Source: Mesorhizobium waimense
GTDB taxonomy: Bacteria > Pseudomonadota > Alphaproteobacteria > Rhizobiales > Rhizobiaceae
Assembly: GCF_003601975.1 (NCBI RefSeq)
Contig: NZ_QZWZ01000019.1
Span: 62,001-126,000 of the forward strand
DNA: 64,000 bases
Reading direction: 5' to 3'
Shown piece after piece: positions 36,233 to 43,835 of this stretch. Position 1 is the first letter of the stretch; each line of letters begins with the position of its first letter. The notes below the pieces were generated by a model. It saw nothing but the letters and a program-made list of their open reading frames with translations, was not told the origin of the DNA and made no database searches. Both the position numbers and the translations under genes were made by a program.

Positions 36233-37033
36233 ATGACTTCCTTCCTGGACCTGGTGCGGAGGCACCAGCTGATATCCTTCTTTTCGCTGGCGCTCGGCCT
36301 GACCTGGCTGGCCTTCATCCCGTTCTGGCTGTCGAATGGCGACAGCATTCCCTGGTTCACCTTCGGCCCGATCGTTTCCGGTTTCATCGTCGCGGCCCTG
36401 TCCGGTGGCTGGGGTTCGGTCAAGGTCATCCTCGCCTCGATGGTGAAGTGGCGGGTGCATCCGGTCTGGTACCTGGTGGCGTTCGGCCTGCCGTTCGGGG
36501 CCCAGTTGGTCTCGATCCTGATCAATCCGTTGTTTGGAGCCGCGACACCCGCCTGGGGCAACATTCCCGCCATGGCCGAGATGCTGCCGATCATCGCGCT
36601 CTATGCCGTCTTCAGCGGCCCGCTCGGCGAAGAACCCGGATGGCGCGGCTTTGCCACGCCTCGCCTGCTTGCCGGTCATTCGGCGCTCACCGGTAGCCTG
36701 ATCCTCGGCGCGATCTGGGCCATCTGGCACGTCCCGCTCGGCCTGGTCGGTGACCTCAGCCTCTACGGCACGATCAACGTCGTACTGGCAGCCGTGGTGT
36801 TCACCTGGCTCTACCAGAACACCGGCAGCGTGTTTCTCGCCTTCATCATGCACGTCGCGCATCAGAACAGCGTGCGCTTCCTCGGCAAGGTGTTCACCGG
36901 CGGCGACTCTGTGCAGCAGCAATGGATCGGTGTTGCAATCTGGGCAGCGATCGCAGCGGCAATCGTCGCCTGGTACGGCACCGAGAGTTTCGTGCGCCGG
37001 CAAAAGACGCAGCTTGCCGTCGCCGGCGCCTGA
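36233..37033 (+). CDS. CPBP-family intramembrane metalloprotease
   Basis: A 266-residue membrane protein of the CPBP (CAAX protease/bacteriocin-processing) family. The catalytic set is present: Glu133/Glu134 and Arg138 in EEPGWRG, His166 in IWHVPLG, and His207 in the last helix (IMHVAHQNS). About seven to eight helices are predicted. ATG 36233 has AGAGGA upstream. It lies alone on the plus strand between recO and era, both minus, so it looks like a later insertion into a conserved block. Confidence 0.88.
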   Translation: MTSFLDLVRRHQLISFFSLALGLTWLAFIPFWLSNGDSIPWFTFGPIVSGFIVAALSGGWGSVKVILASMVKWRVHPVWYLVAFGLPFGAQLVSILINPLFGAATPAWGNIPAMAEMLPIIALYAVFSGPLGEEPGWRGFATPRLLAGHSALTGSLILGAIWAIWHVPLGLVGDLSLYGTINVVLAAVVFTWLYQNTGSVFLAFIMHVAHQNSVRFLGKVFTGGDSVQQQWIGVAIWAAIAAAIVAWYGTESFVRRQKTQLAVAGA

Positions 37034-37088
37034 ACCAATCCCGCAAAATGAGCGCGGCGCCATACCCGGTGCCGTGCCTTTCTCCGGT

Positions 37089-38021
37089 TCAGTGCGGAAA
37101 CTCGAGCCCCATCTCGCGGTAGCGCTCGGGGTCGTCGCCCCAATTCTCGCGTACCTTGACGAACAGGAAGAGATGCACCTTCTGCTCGAGGATGCCTGCG
37201 ATTTCCATGCGCGCCGCCTGGCCAATGGCGCGGATGGTCTCGCCCTTGTGACCGAGCACGATCTTCTTCTGACTGTCGCGCTCGACATAGATCGTCTGGT
37301 CGATGCGCACCGAGCCGTCCTTCTTCTCTTCCCATTTCTCGGTCTCGATATGGGAGGAGTAAGGCAGTTCCTGATGCAGCCGCAGATACAGCTTTTCGCG
37401 GGTGATCTCGGCCGCCAGTTGGCGCATCGGCAGGTCGGAGATCTGGTCCTCCGGATAATACCAAGGACCGGCCGGCAGCGTCTCCGCCAGGTAGTCGAGC
37501 AGGTCCTTGCAGCCGGAGCCGGTCAGTGCCGAGACCATGAAGGTGCGCTTGAACGGCACGCGTTCGTTGGCGGTTGCAGCGAGCGCCAGCAGCGCCTCGT
37601 GCTTGACGCGGTCGACCTTGTTGAGGATCAGCACCATCGGCTGGCGCACATCCTTCAGCCGCTCGAGGATGGCGTCGGCATCGCCGCGAATGCCGCGCTC
37701 GGCGTCGATCAAGAGCAGCACGACATCGGCATCCTTGGCGCCGCCCCAGGCGGTGGTCACCATGGCCGTGTCCAGCCGCCGCTTCGGCTTGAAGATGCCG
37801 GGCGTGTCGACGAAGACGATCTGCGCGTTCTCATGCGTGGCGATGCCGCGCACGATGGCGCGGGTGGTCTGCACCTTGTGGGTGACGATCGACACCTTGG
37901 CGCCGACCAGTTGGTTGACCAGCGTCGATTTGCCGGCATTGGGCGCGCCGATCAGCGCGACGAAGCCGGAGCGCGTGGCGGGAACTTCTGTTGCCGGAAC
38001 GAGGTCTTCGGTGGCGGTCAT
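37089..38021 (-). CDS. era: GTPase Era
   Basis: A 310-residue Era GTPase for 16S rRNA processing and 30S maturation. G1 GAPNAGKST, G3 DTPG, G4 NKVD and a C-terminal KH domain (HKGETIRAIGQAARMEI) are present. It is the last gene of the DUF2062-acpS-lepB-rnc-era run on the minus strand and is separated from rnc by a RIME-like repeat. Confidence 0.97.
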   Translation of the reverse strand: MTATEDLVPATEVPATRSGFVALIGAPNAGKSTLVNQLVGAKVSIVTHKVQTTRAIVRGIATHENAQIVFVDTPGIFKPKRRLDTAMVTTAWGGAKDADVVLLLIDAERGIRGDADAILERLKDVRQPMVLILNKVDRVKHEALLALAATANERVPFKRTFMVSALTGSGCKDLLDYLAETLPAGPWYYPEDQISDLPMRQLAAEITREKLYLRLHQELPYSSHIETEKWEEKKDGSVRIDQTIYVERDSQKKIVLGHKGETIRAIGQAARMEIAGILEQKVHLFLFVKVRENWGDDPERYREMGLEFPH

Positions 38022-38038
38022 GCCGCGCTCCCTTCACA

Positions 38039-38140
38039 AGAGCGCCGCGCGTCCTTTTGGATGCGCAAAGGACGCTCTAGAACTTTGAAATTACGCATCG
38101 TGCTTTCCAAAAATCGAGTCCGATTTTTGGGCCGATGCGG
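38039..38140. repeat. RIME-like double-hairpin repeat between rnc and era
   Basis: Two hairpins are present. The first has arms GTCCTTT and AAAGGAC within the GCGCGTCCTTTTGGATGCGC region (38039-38080). The second is perfect: CCAAAAATCG (38107-38116) and CGATTTTTGG (38121-38130). This two-palindrome design resembles rhizobial intergenic mosaic elements. The rnc stop (38091-38093) and about its last 15 codons are inside it. Confidence 0.7.
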
Positions 38141-38849
38141 TGATCCAGACGCCTTCGCGCATAAGCAGCGCGGCGGCCGCGGCCTGCTCGGCTTCGCGCT
38201 TGGAGCGGCCGTTGCCGGTTGCCGGCGCAAAGGCGCCGACCTTGACGCTGACGGTGAACAAGGGATCGTGGTCGGGTCCCTCGCGGCTGTCGATACGATA
38301 GGCCGGCATGGCGCCTGCCGCCGCCTGATGCGCCCATTCCTGCAATTCGGTCTTGGCATCGCGACGAGCGGCCCCGATGGCCTGCGAGCGTGGCTGCCAG
38401 TATTTATGGATGAAGGCACGGGCGGCTTCCAGGCCGCCGTCGAGATAGAGCACGGCGATCAGCGATTCCAGCGCATCGGCGCGCAAATTGACGCGCTTGC
38501 GCCCATCGAGACCGCGCACGTCGGAACCGGCGCGGATCAGTTCCGGCAGCCCGATCTCCTCGGCGATCTCGGACAGCGCCTCGGCATTGACCAGGGCGTT
38601 CAGCCGAAGCGACAGTTCGCCCTCGGCGGCGTCCGGAAATGCCGCGAGCAGCATATCGGCCACGACAAGGCCGAGAACGCGGTCGCCGAGGAACTCGAAG
38701 CGCTCATAGTCGACGCCGGCATGGCTGGAGCGGGCGCTGGCATGGGTGAGCGCGCGCTGCAGACGCTGGCGGTCGGCAAAGGCATGGCCGGTGCGCTGCA
38801 TAAGCGCTTCGGCGAGCGCATCGGCGGTCAACCGCTTTGTCGCCGCCAT
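38091..38849 (-). CDS. rnc: Ribonuclease III
   Basis: A 252-residue RNase III, which cuts double-stranded RNA in rRNA and mRNA processing. The signature ERFEFLGDRVLG is in the catalytic domain, with a second acidic site near the end of that domain. A double-stranded RNA-binding domain ends at about residue 236. ATG 38849 starts the family N-terminus (KRLTADALAEALMQRTG). The last 15 or so residues (ending KSDSIFGKHDA) are encoded by a repeat element, so the tail is probably recent. It starts two bases after the lepB stop. Confidence 0.96.
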   Translation of the reverse strand: MAATKRLTADALAEALMQRTGHAFADRQRLQRALTHASARSSHAGVDYERFEFLGDRVLGLVVADMLLAAFPDAAEGELSLRLNALVNAEALSEIAEEIGLPELIRAGSDVRGLDGRKRVNLRADALESLIAVLYLDGGLEAARAFIHKYWQPRSQAIGAARRDAKTELQEWAHQAAAGAMPAYRIDSREGPDHDPLFTVSVKVGAFAPATGNGRSKREAEQAAAAALLMREGVWITASAQKSDSIFGKHDA

Positions 38850-38851
38850 GC

Positions 38852-39601
38852 CTAGTCGACGAAGTTGAACAGGCGCGACACGCGCATGAGCGACGGCCAC
38901 TTCCAGATCTCGAGCGGGCTGGCGCCGTCGGCGATCGAGAAGAAGATGATGTTGGCGCGGCCGACCAGATTCTCCTCCGGTACGAAGCCGACGGTGAAGC
39001 GGCTGTCGGAGGAATTGTCGCGGTTGTCGCCCATCATGAAATAATGGCCGGGCGGCACGTCGAATTCGCGCGTGTTGTCGCCGATCGAATTGGGCGTCAG
39101 GTCGAGCGTGTCATAGGAAACGCCGTTGGGCAGCGTCTCGCGATAGACGTCGACCGGCCCCTGGGCCTCGGTGATGTCGGGGTTGTCGATCTGTCCCGTC
39201 TTCACGCGCGGCACGCCGACGCCATTGATGAAGAGTTGACCGTCCTTGACCTGGATCTTGTCGCCCGGCAGGCCGACGACTCGCTTGATGTAGTCGACGG
39301 ACGGGTCCGGCGGGAACTTGAACACCGCGACATCGCCGCGCTTTGGCGCGGCGCCCCAGATGCGGCCCGAAAAGATGTCGGGGCCGAACGGCAGCGAATA
39401 GTGCGAATAGCCGTAGGACCATTTGGTGACGAACAGATAGTCGCCTTCGAGCAGGGTCGGCCGCATCGACCCGGACGGGATCGAAAACGGCTGGAACAGG
39501 AGCGTGCGGATGACCAGCGCAAGCACCAACGCCTGAATGATGACGCTGACGGTTTCGCCAAGCCCGCCGGATTTCTTCTCGGATTTTTCAGCCACGCTCA
39601 T
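38852..39601 (-). CDS. lepB: Signal peptidase I
   Basis: A 249-residue type I signal peptidase in the inner membrane that cleaves Sec and Tat leader peptides. An N-terminal helix lies at about 19-37. The catalytic Ser is in PSGSMRP (near residue 45), the general-base Lys in YIKRVVGLPGD, and GDNRDNSSDSR is near the C-terminus. ATG 39601 gives the usual short cytoplasmic start; the frame above it is not conserved. It is part of the acpS-lepB-rnc-era operon. Confidence 0.96.
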   Translation of the reverse strand: MSVAEKSEKKSGGLGETVSVIIQALVLALVIRTLLFQPFSIPSGSMRPTLLEGDYLFVTKWSYGYSHYSLPFGPDIFSGRIWGAAPKRGDVAVFKFPPDPSVDYIKRVVGLPGDKIQVKDGQLFINGVGVPRVKTGQIDNPDITEAQGPVDVYRETLPNGVSYDTLDLTPNSIGDNTREFDVPPGHYFMMGDNRDNSSDSRFTVGFVPEENLVGRANIIFFSIADGASPLEIWKWPSLMRVSRLFNFVD

Positions 39602-39678
39602 GTCGTCCTCGATTGTGCGTTGGATGGTATAGAGTCTCGGCGCGCGCTGGGCAACGTCATGCCGGTCGTCAGATGCAA

Positions 39679-40092
39679 TCAATGTGGCGCTTGTTCGACG
39701 GGCAACGCCTCAATGATCACAAAGGCTTGAGCAAGCGGAAAATCATCGGTGATGGTGAGGTGGATTGCCGCGCGGTGTCCTTCCGGCAGGATCTTGTCCA
39801 GCCTGGCGGCAGCACCCCCGGTCAGTGCCATGGTCGGCTTGCCACTGGCAAGGTTGACGACGCCCATGTCGCGCCAGAACACGCCTTGCGCCAGACCGGT
39901 GCCCAGCGCCTTGGCGCAGGCCTCCTTGGCGGCGAAGCGCTTGGCATAGGAGGCGGCGCGCCCGTGGCGAGCTTCGGAACGCGCCTGCTCGACCTCGGTG
40001 TAGATGCGCTGGATGAAGCGCGGGCCATGCCGCTCCAGCGACTTCTCTATGCGTCTGATATCGATCAGGTCGCTGCCGATGCCGATGATCAT
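39679..40092 (-). CDS. acpS: Holo-[acyl-carrier-protein] synthase
   Basis: A 137-residue AcpS, which transfers 4'-phosphopantetheine from coenzyme A to acyl carrier protein. GIGSDLIDIRRIEKSL at the N-terminus carries the metal-binding Asp, and FAAKEACAKALG carries the Glu/Lys of the active site. ATG 40092 overlaps the DUF2062 stop in an ATGA. It precedes lepB in the operon, as in other rhizobia. Confidence 0.95.
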   Translation of the reverse strand: MIIGIGSDLIDIRRIEKSLERHGPRFIQRIYTEVEQARSEARHGRAASYAKRFAAKEACAKALGTGLAQGVFWRDMGVVNLASGKPTMALTGGAAARLDKILPEGHRAAIHLTITDDFPLAQAFVIIEALPVEQAPH

Positions 40093-40673
40093 GCCGCGGG
40101 AACTTCCCGTCCGCCGTGCCTGGCCTTCTGCGCCCGCTCGTCCATGCGCCTCTTCCGCTGCTCGCGAAAGACTGTCATGCCCCAGCGGGTGATGCCGTAG
40201 AACACAAACCCGAAGACCAGGCCGAGCGGTACGGCGCCGATCAGCATCGGCTCCAGCACCGGGTGCCACAACCTCGCAAATGAAAGCGTGTGCATCATTT
40301 CGCCTAGATGCTCAGGCGGCCCGTGCTTCGGCAAGTGTTCGTGCAGGATCAGCTTGCCGGTTTCCCAGGATGCGCCCCACAGCAGTGGGAAGGTCAGCGG
40401 ATTGCCGAAGAACACCGCGCCAAGCGCGGCCGCCACCAGATTGCCGGCGATCACCCAGCAAAGCACGGCGGCGATGACGAAGTGGAAGCCGAGCGGGAAG
40501 AACGAGGCGAAGACACCGGCTGAGACACCGGCGGCAACCGCGTGCGGCGTGGCCTTAAGCCGGAGAATCCGCTTGGAGAAATACCGCAGCGAACGAGAGA
40601 ACGAGCGGCGCGGCCACAGATAGGTACGCACCCGCTCTACAAGGCGATCAGGCTCTCGGCGTCGAAAAAGCAC
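40089..40673 (-). CDS. DUF2062 membrane protein
   Basis: A 194-residue DUF2062 protein. A basic N-terminus (LWPRRSFSRSLRYFSKRIL) is followed by hydrophobic helices at about 46-66, 70-95 and 135-160, and a basic tail. The start is a GTG at 40673. The family is conserved next to acpS or pyrE in alphaproteobacteria, has no known function, and resembles small cation/solute membrane proteins. It overlaps acpS by four bases. Confidence 0.85.
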   Translation of the reverse strand: MLFRRREPDRLVERVRTYLWPRRSFSRSLRYFSKRILRLKATPHAVAAGVSAGVFASFFPLGFHFVIAAVLCWVIAGNLVAAALGAVFFGNPLTFPLLWGASWETGKLILHEHLPKHGPPEHLGEMMHTLSFARLWHPVLEPMLIGAVPLGLVFGFVFYGITRWGMTVFREQRKRRMDERAQKARHGGREVPAA

Positions 40674-40970
40674 TCTCTTCCAGTCCCTGATCCACTAACC
40701 ACGCCGGCCCCGGCCATCCCATAAACGGTCGCGACTTTACATCTTGCGCTTCAAGCACGCCGGAAGGCAATAACGCTTTGATATAGCGACGCCCAAGCCC
40801 CAAGACAACGAAACGCTGCCGCGATGCTCTGACACAGGAGACGACTTCAGGGCACCTGTATGGAAGGCGCCGCCCGAGCCACCGGGATGCGGCGGTTCGC
40901 CTTGGTGGCACCCGAAGTAGCAAGTGCCTTTGAAGGTCAGCTTGCGAGCAGCCAAGCTTCAGCCGCAATC
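40674..40970. other. Unassigned stretch with a weak reading frame
   Basis: A 297-base gap between DUF2062 and the glycolipid-binding gene. A minus-strand frame at 40737-40955 reads FKGTCYFGCHQGEPPHPGG and then loses all domain likeness. It could be a gene fragment or a structured RNA. No support beyond an odd, recurrent-looking peptide was found. Confidence 0.25.
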
Positions 40971-41540
40971 CTATAGCGCACGGCCGGCGCTGCCGGTCTC
41001 GAAAACCCAGCCGTCGGGGTAATCTTGAGCAAAGCCAGCCTCGGGAATGAGCAGCGTGGCACTATAGGGCACTGCGGGAGCCTCGTAGATGTACTCGGTC
41101 TCACTCACACGATGGTAGGTTTGCGGCAGAACAACCAAACTCGAGGCGCCGGCAACCAGCCAAGCCACCGGAAAATCCGCCTTGTCGCCGACCTTCAGGT
41201 TCATTCTGCGAATTTGTTGCAGGTTCGTCGCCGGCGTAAAACCGTAGTCCAGGTCGACCATCGACTGAACCGCCGACTGCCGCTGCCCATCGACAGTCCA
41301 GCCGATCTCGTCGCGGATGATTGTGAGATCAACTGACTGGGAACCGATGAACCCGCGAACGCTGCCGGAATTGGTCATCCAATCTTCGGCCAGTTGCACA
41401 GTGTAGTCCAACCGTGCCGGTCCCGCATCCGACAGGTACACGGCGGCTCCATTCAAGAGCCAGCCGAGGTCAGTCTGCTTTGGCTCCACGACATCGTGAC
41501 CTGGTTCGTCCGTCCTGCGCCAGATAGCGAGCAGAGTCAT
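40971..41540 (-). CDS. Putative glycolipid-binding protein (DUF1089)
   Basis: A 189-residue protein matching the putative glycolipid-binding family. The LLAIWRRTDEPGHDVVE start, a DWMT segment, a central VDLDYGFTPATN and an LVVLPQTYHRVSETEYIYE block are typical. ATG 41540 is preferred over GTG 41549: it has AGGGG eight bases upstream and forms the ATGA overlap with the DUF417 stop. It is in the operon controlled by the divergent MarR protein. The real ligand is unknown. Confidence 0.8.
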   Translation of the reverse strand: MTLLAIWRRTDEPGHDVVEPKQTDLGWLLNGAAVYLSDAGPARLDYTVQLAEDWMTNSGSVRGFIGSQSVDLTIIRDEIGWTVDGQRQSAVQSMVDLDYGFTPATNLQQIRRMNLKVGDKADFPVAWLVAGASSLVVLPQTYHRVSETEYIYEAPAVPYSATLLIPEAGFAQDYPDGWVFETGSAGRAL

Positions 41541-42091
41541 GATCTCCACCCCTTGCTTGGTTGTTCGTCGCTACGATCGACTTCCCGGTAGAGGTCGGAT
41601 ACGAGTTGCTGAAGGCTGCTCCCCAATATGACCAAGCTAACTCCGAGCAAGGCAACATCTTTGATAAGAAAGGCACCTAACCCGTTGAGGAAGGGAAACC
41701 CTCCAGATCCCGTTTCCCAAATCGGCAGGGTGAGCATTGTCGAGGATGTCAGCGCAAAGGTGACTGAACCGATGGCACCCCCCACGAGGCCAGCCCAGAC
41801 GCTACGGACAGATGCCATCAGCAGAAGCGCGGTGGCCAGTTCGACCACCCCCAAGAAGTAGGAGGCCCCCGCAGATCCGAATGCGGGATAGAGCCATGCC
41901 AGCCAAGGCGTATTCTCGACGAATGGCCTAAGCGCCTCGATCTCGATTGCGGTGAATTTTAAAATGCCAATTAGCAGCAGAGGGAGCACCACCCCCAAAA
42001 GGGTTACCGCGCGACCGACGGCGGTGAGGCGATTGCCAGCTTTGTTGATACGCGCCACGAACGGCGCGTTGGCGGTTGCAGAGGTAAACAT
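41537..42091 (-). CDS. DUF417 (YkgB-like) membrane protein
   Basis: A 184-residue membrane protein with about four helices and the DUF417 pattern ILKFTAIEIEALRPFVENTPW, which holds conserved charges near helix 1. Relatives include YkgB and RclC, the latter part of an E. coli reactive-chlorine response. ATG 42091 follows the operator region shared with MarR. It heads a two-gene operon with the glycolipid-binding gene. Confidence 0.85.
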   Translation of the reverse strand: MFTSATANAPFVARINKAGNRLTAVGRAVTLLGVVLPLLLIGILKFTAIEIEALRPFVENTPWLAWLYPAFGSAGASYFLGVVELATALLLMASVRSVWAGLVGGAIGSVTFALTSSTMLTLPIWETGSGGFPFLNGLGAFLIKDVALLGVSLVILGSSLQQLVSDLYREVDRSDEQPSKGWRS

Positions 42092-42111
42092 AGCCTTCCT
42101 CCTTCGATTTG

Positions 42112-42126
42112 TATGCTCCAAGCATA
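42112..42126. promoter_or_regulatory. MarR operator, copy 1
   Basis: TATGCTCCAAGCATA, an imperfect palindrome. It matches the core of operator 2 (TATGCTCGGAGCATA) at 13 of 15 positions and lies 21 bases before the DUF417 ATG, where binding would block that promoter. Confidence 0.7.
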
Positions 42127-42145
42127 TAATAATTTGACCTTGATG

Positions 42146-42164
42146 TATATGCTCGGAGCATATA
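42146..42164. promoter_or_regulatory. MarR operator, copy 2
   Basis: TATATGCTCGGAGCATATA is a perfect 19-base palindrome around one central base. It ends 11 bases before the marR ATG at 42175 and is spaced 34 bases (about three helical turns) from copy 1, start to start. This fits autorepression. Confidence 0.75.
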
Positions 42165-42174
42165 TTTTTTGCCG

Positions 42175-42678
42175 ATGGCCGATTCCAAGATTGAAAATGT
42201 GATTGGCGCCCTGGCGCTCGCCTTTGCGGACACCTTGCAGCGGGACGCTCAAGCCAAAGCACCGGAGCCCGGCCCTGCGGCTTCGGCGATCACCCTGATT
42301 GGCCACGTACCGGGCCTGTCGATCGAGAGGCTGCGCCGCGCATTGTCACTGTCCCATTCGGGCACCGTTAGACTGGTCGATCGACTGGTCGCGGAAGGAT
42401 TGGCGGCTCGGTTCTCGGTGCCTGACGACCATCGCGCGGTAGCGCTAAGGCTCACGCCTTTGGGAGAGACGACCTGCAGTGCTATCCTTGCTGCTCGTCA
42501 GACGGGGCTCGCGTCGGCGCTCGCCGTTCTAAGCTCGGAGGAGTTGCAGGAATTCGGCAAACTTGCCGCTAAACTGCTGCGTGGGCTCGTTGGCACCGAG
42601 GACCATGCATACCGTATTTGCCGGCTCTGCAACTATACCGCTTGCCTCGACTGCCCTGTGGAAGCGGAACTTGCCTGA
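42175..42678 (+). CDS. MarR-family regulator with C-terminal Cys cluster
   Basis: A 167-residue MarR-type regulator. A winged helix runs from about 40 to 110 (LSIERLRRALSLSHSGTVRLVDRLV). The C-terminus carries CRLCNYTACLDC, four cysteines that could bind a metal or act as a redox switch. The start is the ATG at 42175. It is divergent from the DUF417 operon across an 83-base gap that holds two matching palindromes. Together with the RclC-like target this suggests a response to oxidants or electrophiles, which is inference. Confidence 0.85.
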   Translation: MADSKIENVIGALALAFADTLQRDAQAKAPEPGPAASAITLIGHVPGLSIERLRRALSLSHSGTVRLVDRLVAEGLAARFSVPDDHRAVALRLTPLGETTCSAILAARQTGLASALAVLSSEELQEFGKLAAKLLRGLVGTEDHAYRICRLCNYTACLDCPVEAELA

Positions 42679-42780
42679 GCTGTGGCTATGGCAAAACCAA
42701 GCTTTCGCCATACCTGGACGATGGCCTAACCGCTGCGGCGGGCGTGAACAGGGTTGGCCGCAACCCGCGGAAAATACCGG

Positions 42781-43149
42781 TTACCTATTGTAATCGCTGA
42801 CCTCGACGAGGTTGTCGTCCGGATCGCGGAAATAGACCGACATCATCGGGCCGCGAGCGCCGGTGCGTTCGACGGGCCCGACTTCGACGGCAACGTTGTT
42901 GGCGGCGAGCCTGGCGCAGATTTCGGCAAGCGGCCTAGCGGCGACCAAGCAGAAATCGCCTGAGCCCGGCGTCGGCACCTTGGCCTTCGGCTCGAAGGTC
43001 CGCGCGACCTCGTGCAGATTGATCTTCTGCGATCCAGTCGGCCGGTTCGGCTCGTCGTGCCGCGTCATGCCAAGCACACGCTGGTAGAAGTCACAGGTGT
43101 CGTCCACCGAGCGAACTGTCAGTACGAAATGATCGATACCGGCGATCAT
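42781..43149 (-). CDS. VOC-family protein
   Basis: A 122-residue VOC domain. IDHFVLTVRSVDDTCDFYQR at the N-terminus has the first metal His, and the C-terminal VYFRDPDDNLVEVSDY has the last Glu. This is like virulence-protein/glyoxalase-type VOC proteins. The start is ATG 43149; a GTG directly before it (43152) is possible. It lies between the MarR module and pyrE. The substrate is unknown. Confidence 0.87.
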   Translation of the reverse strand: MIAGIDHFVLTVRSVDDTCDFYQRVLGMTRHDEPNRPTGSQKINLHEVARTFEPKAKVPTPGSGDFCLVAARPLAEICARLAANNVAVEVGPVERTGARGPMMSVYFRDPDDNLVEVSDYNR

Positions 43150-43230
43150 CACGGCGCCACGGTCAGCGCGCGCCGCGCCCGAAGCGATTCAAGCGACGCG
43201 CTCAAGTGCTTGTTTCCATGCATGGCGGCA

Positions 43231-43809
43231 TCAGATATTGCGGCTGCCGGGCTTGACGGCCGGTATGGCGGCGAGTTCGGGCGGCAGCCTGTCGGCCGGA
43301 TAGGCCGGAACCTCATATTCGGCGAGCGCGATCAGCGGCACGCCGACATCGGTCTTGCCGGCCGAGCGATCGATGATGCAGGCGGCCGCCACCACCTCGG
43401 CGCCAAGCTCGCGCAGGCAGTCGATGGTCTCGCGGATCGACAGGCCGGTGGTGACGATGTCCTCGACGATGACGACGCGCGATCCCCTGGCGATCTCGAA
43501 GCGGCGCAGCCTGAACTCGCCCCCTTCCCGCTCGACCCAGATCGCAGGTGCGCCGAGATGGCGCGAGGTCTCATAGGCCGGGATCAGCCCGCCGATCGCC
43601 GGGCCGACGACATAGTCAATGCGGCCGGGCACGGCGTTGCGGATCTTTTCGGCCAGCGCACTGCACAGGCGCTCGGTCTTGTCGGCATGCATGAAGACGC
43701 GGGCCTTCTGCAGGAAGATCGGGCTGCGCAGCCCCGACGTCAGGATGAAATGGCCTTCGAGAACGGCGCCGGCCTCGCGGAAAATGCCCAGCACTTCGTC
43801 GGTATTCAT
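43231..43809 (-). CDS. pyrE: Orotate phosphoribosyltransferase
   Basis: A 192-residue PyrE, which converts orotate and PRPP to orotidylate. The PRPP-binding motif VVIVEDIVTTGLS is at about 111-123, and GHFILTSGLRSPIFLQ near the start is the orotate loop. It follows rsh by 26 bases on the same strand and is likely co-transcribed with it. Confidence 0.95.
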   Translation of the reverse strand: MNTDEVLGIFREAGAVLEGHFILTSGLRSPIFLQKARVFMHADKTERLCSALAEKIRNAVPGRIDYVVGPAIGGLIPAYETSRHLGAPAIWVEREGGEFRLRRFEIARGSRVVIVEDIVTTGLSIRETIDCLRELGAEVVAAACIIDRSAGKTDVGVPLIALAEYEVPAYPADRLPPELAAIPAVKPGSRNI

Positions 43810-43835
43810 CCTGCCTTGTCCTCGAAAATTTGTGG

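Noticed and set aside
40737..40955. Minus-strand frame with FKGTCYFGCHQGEPPHPGG
   Set aside because: The first half looks protein-like or recurrent, but the second half does not, and no start signal is present. Kept only as an unassigned stretch.
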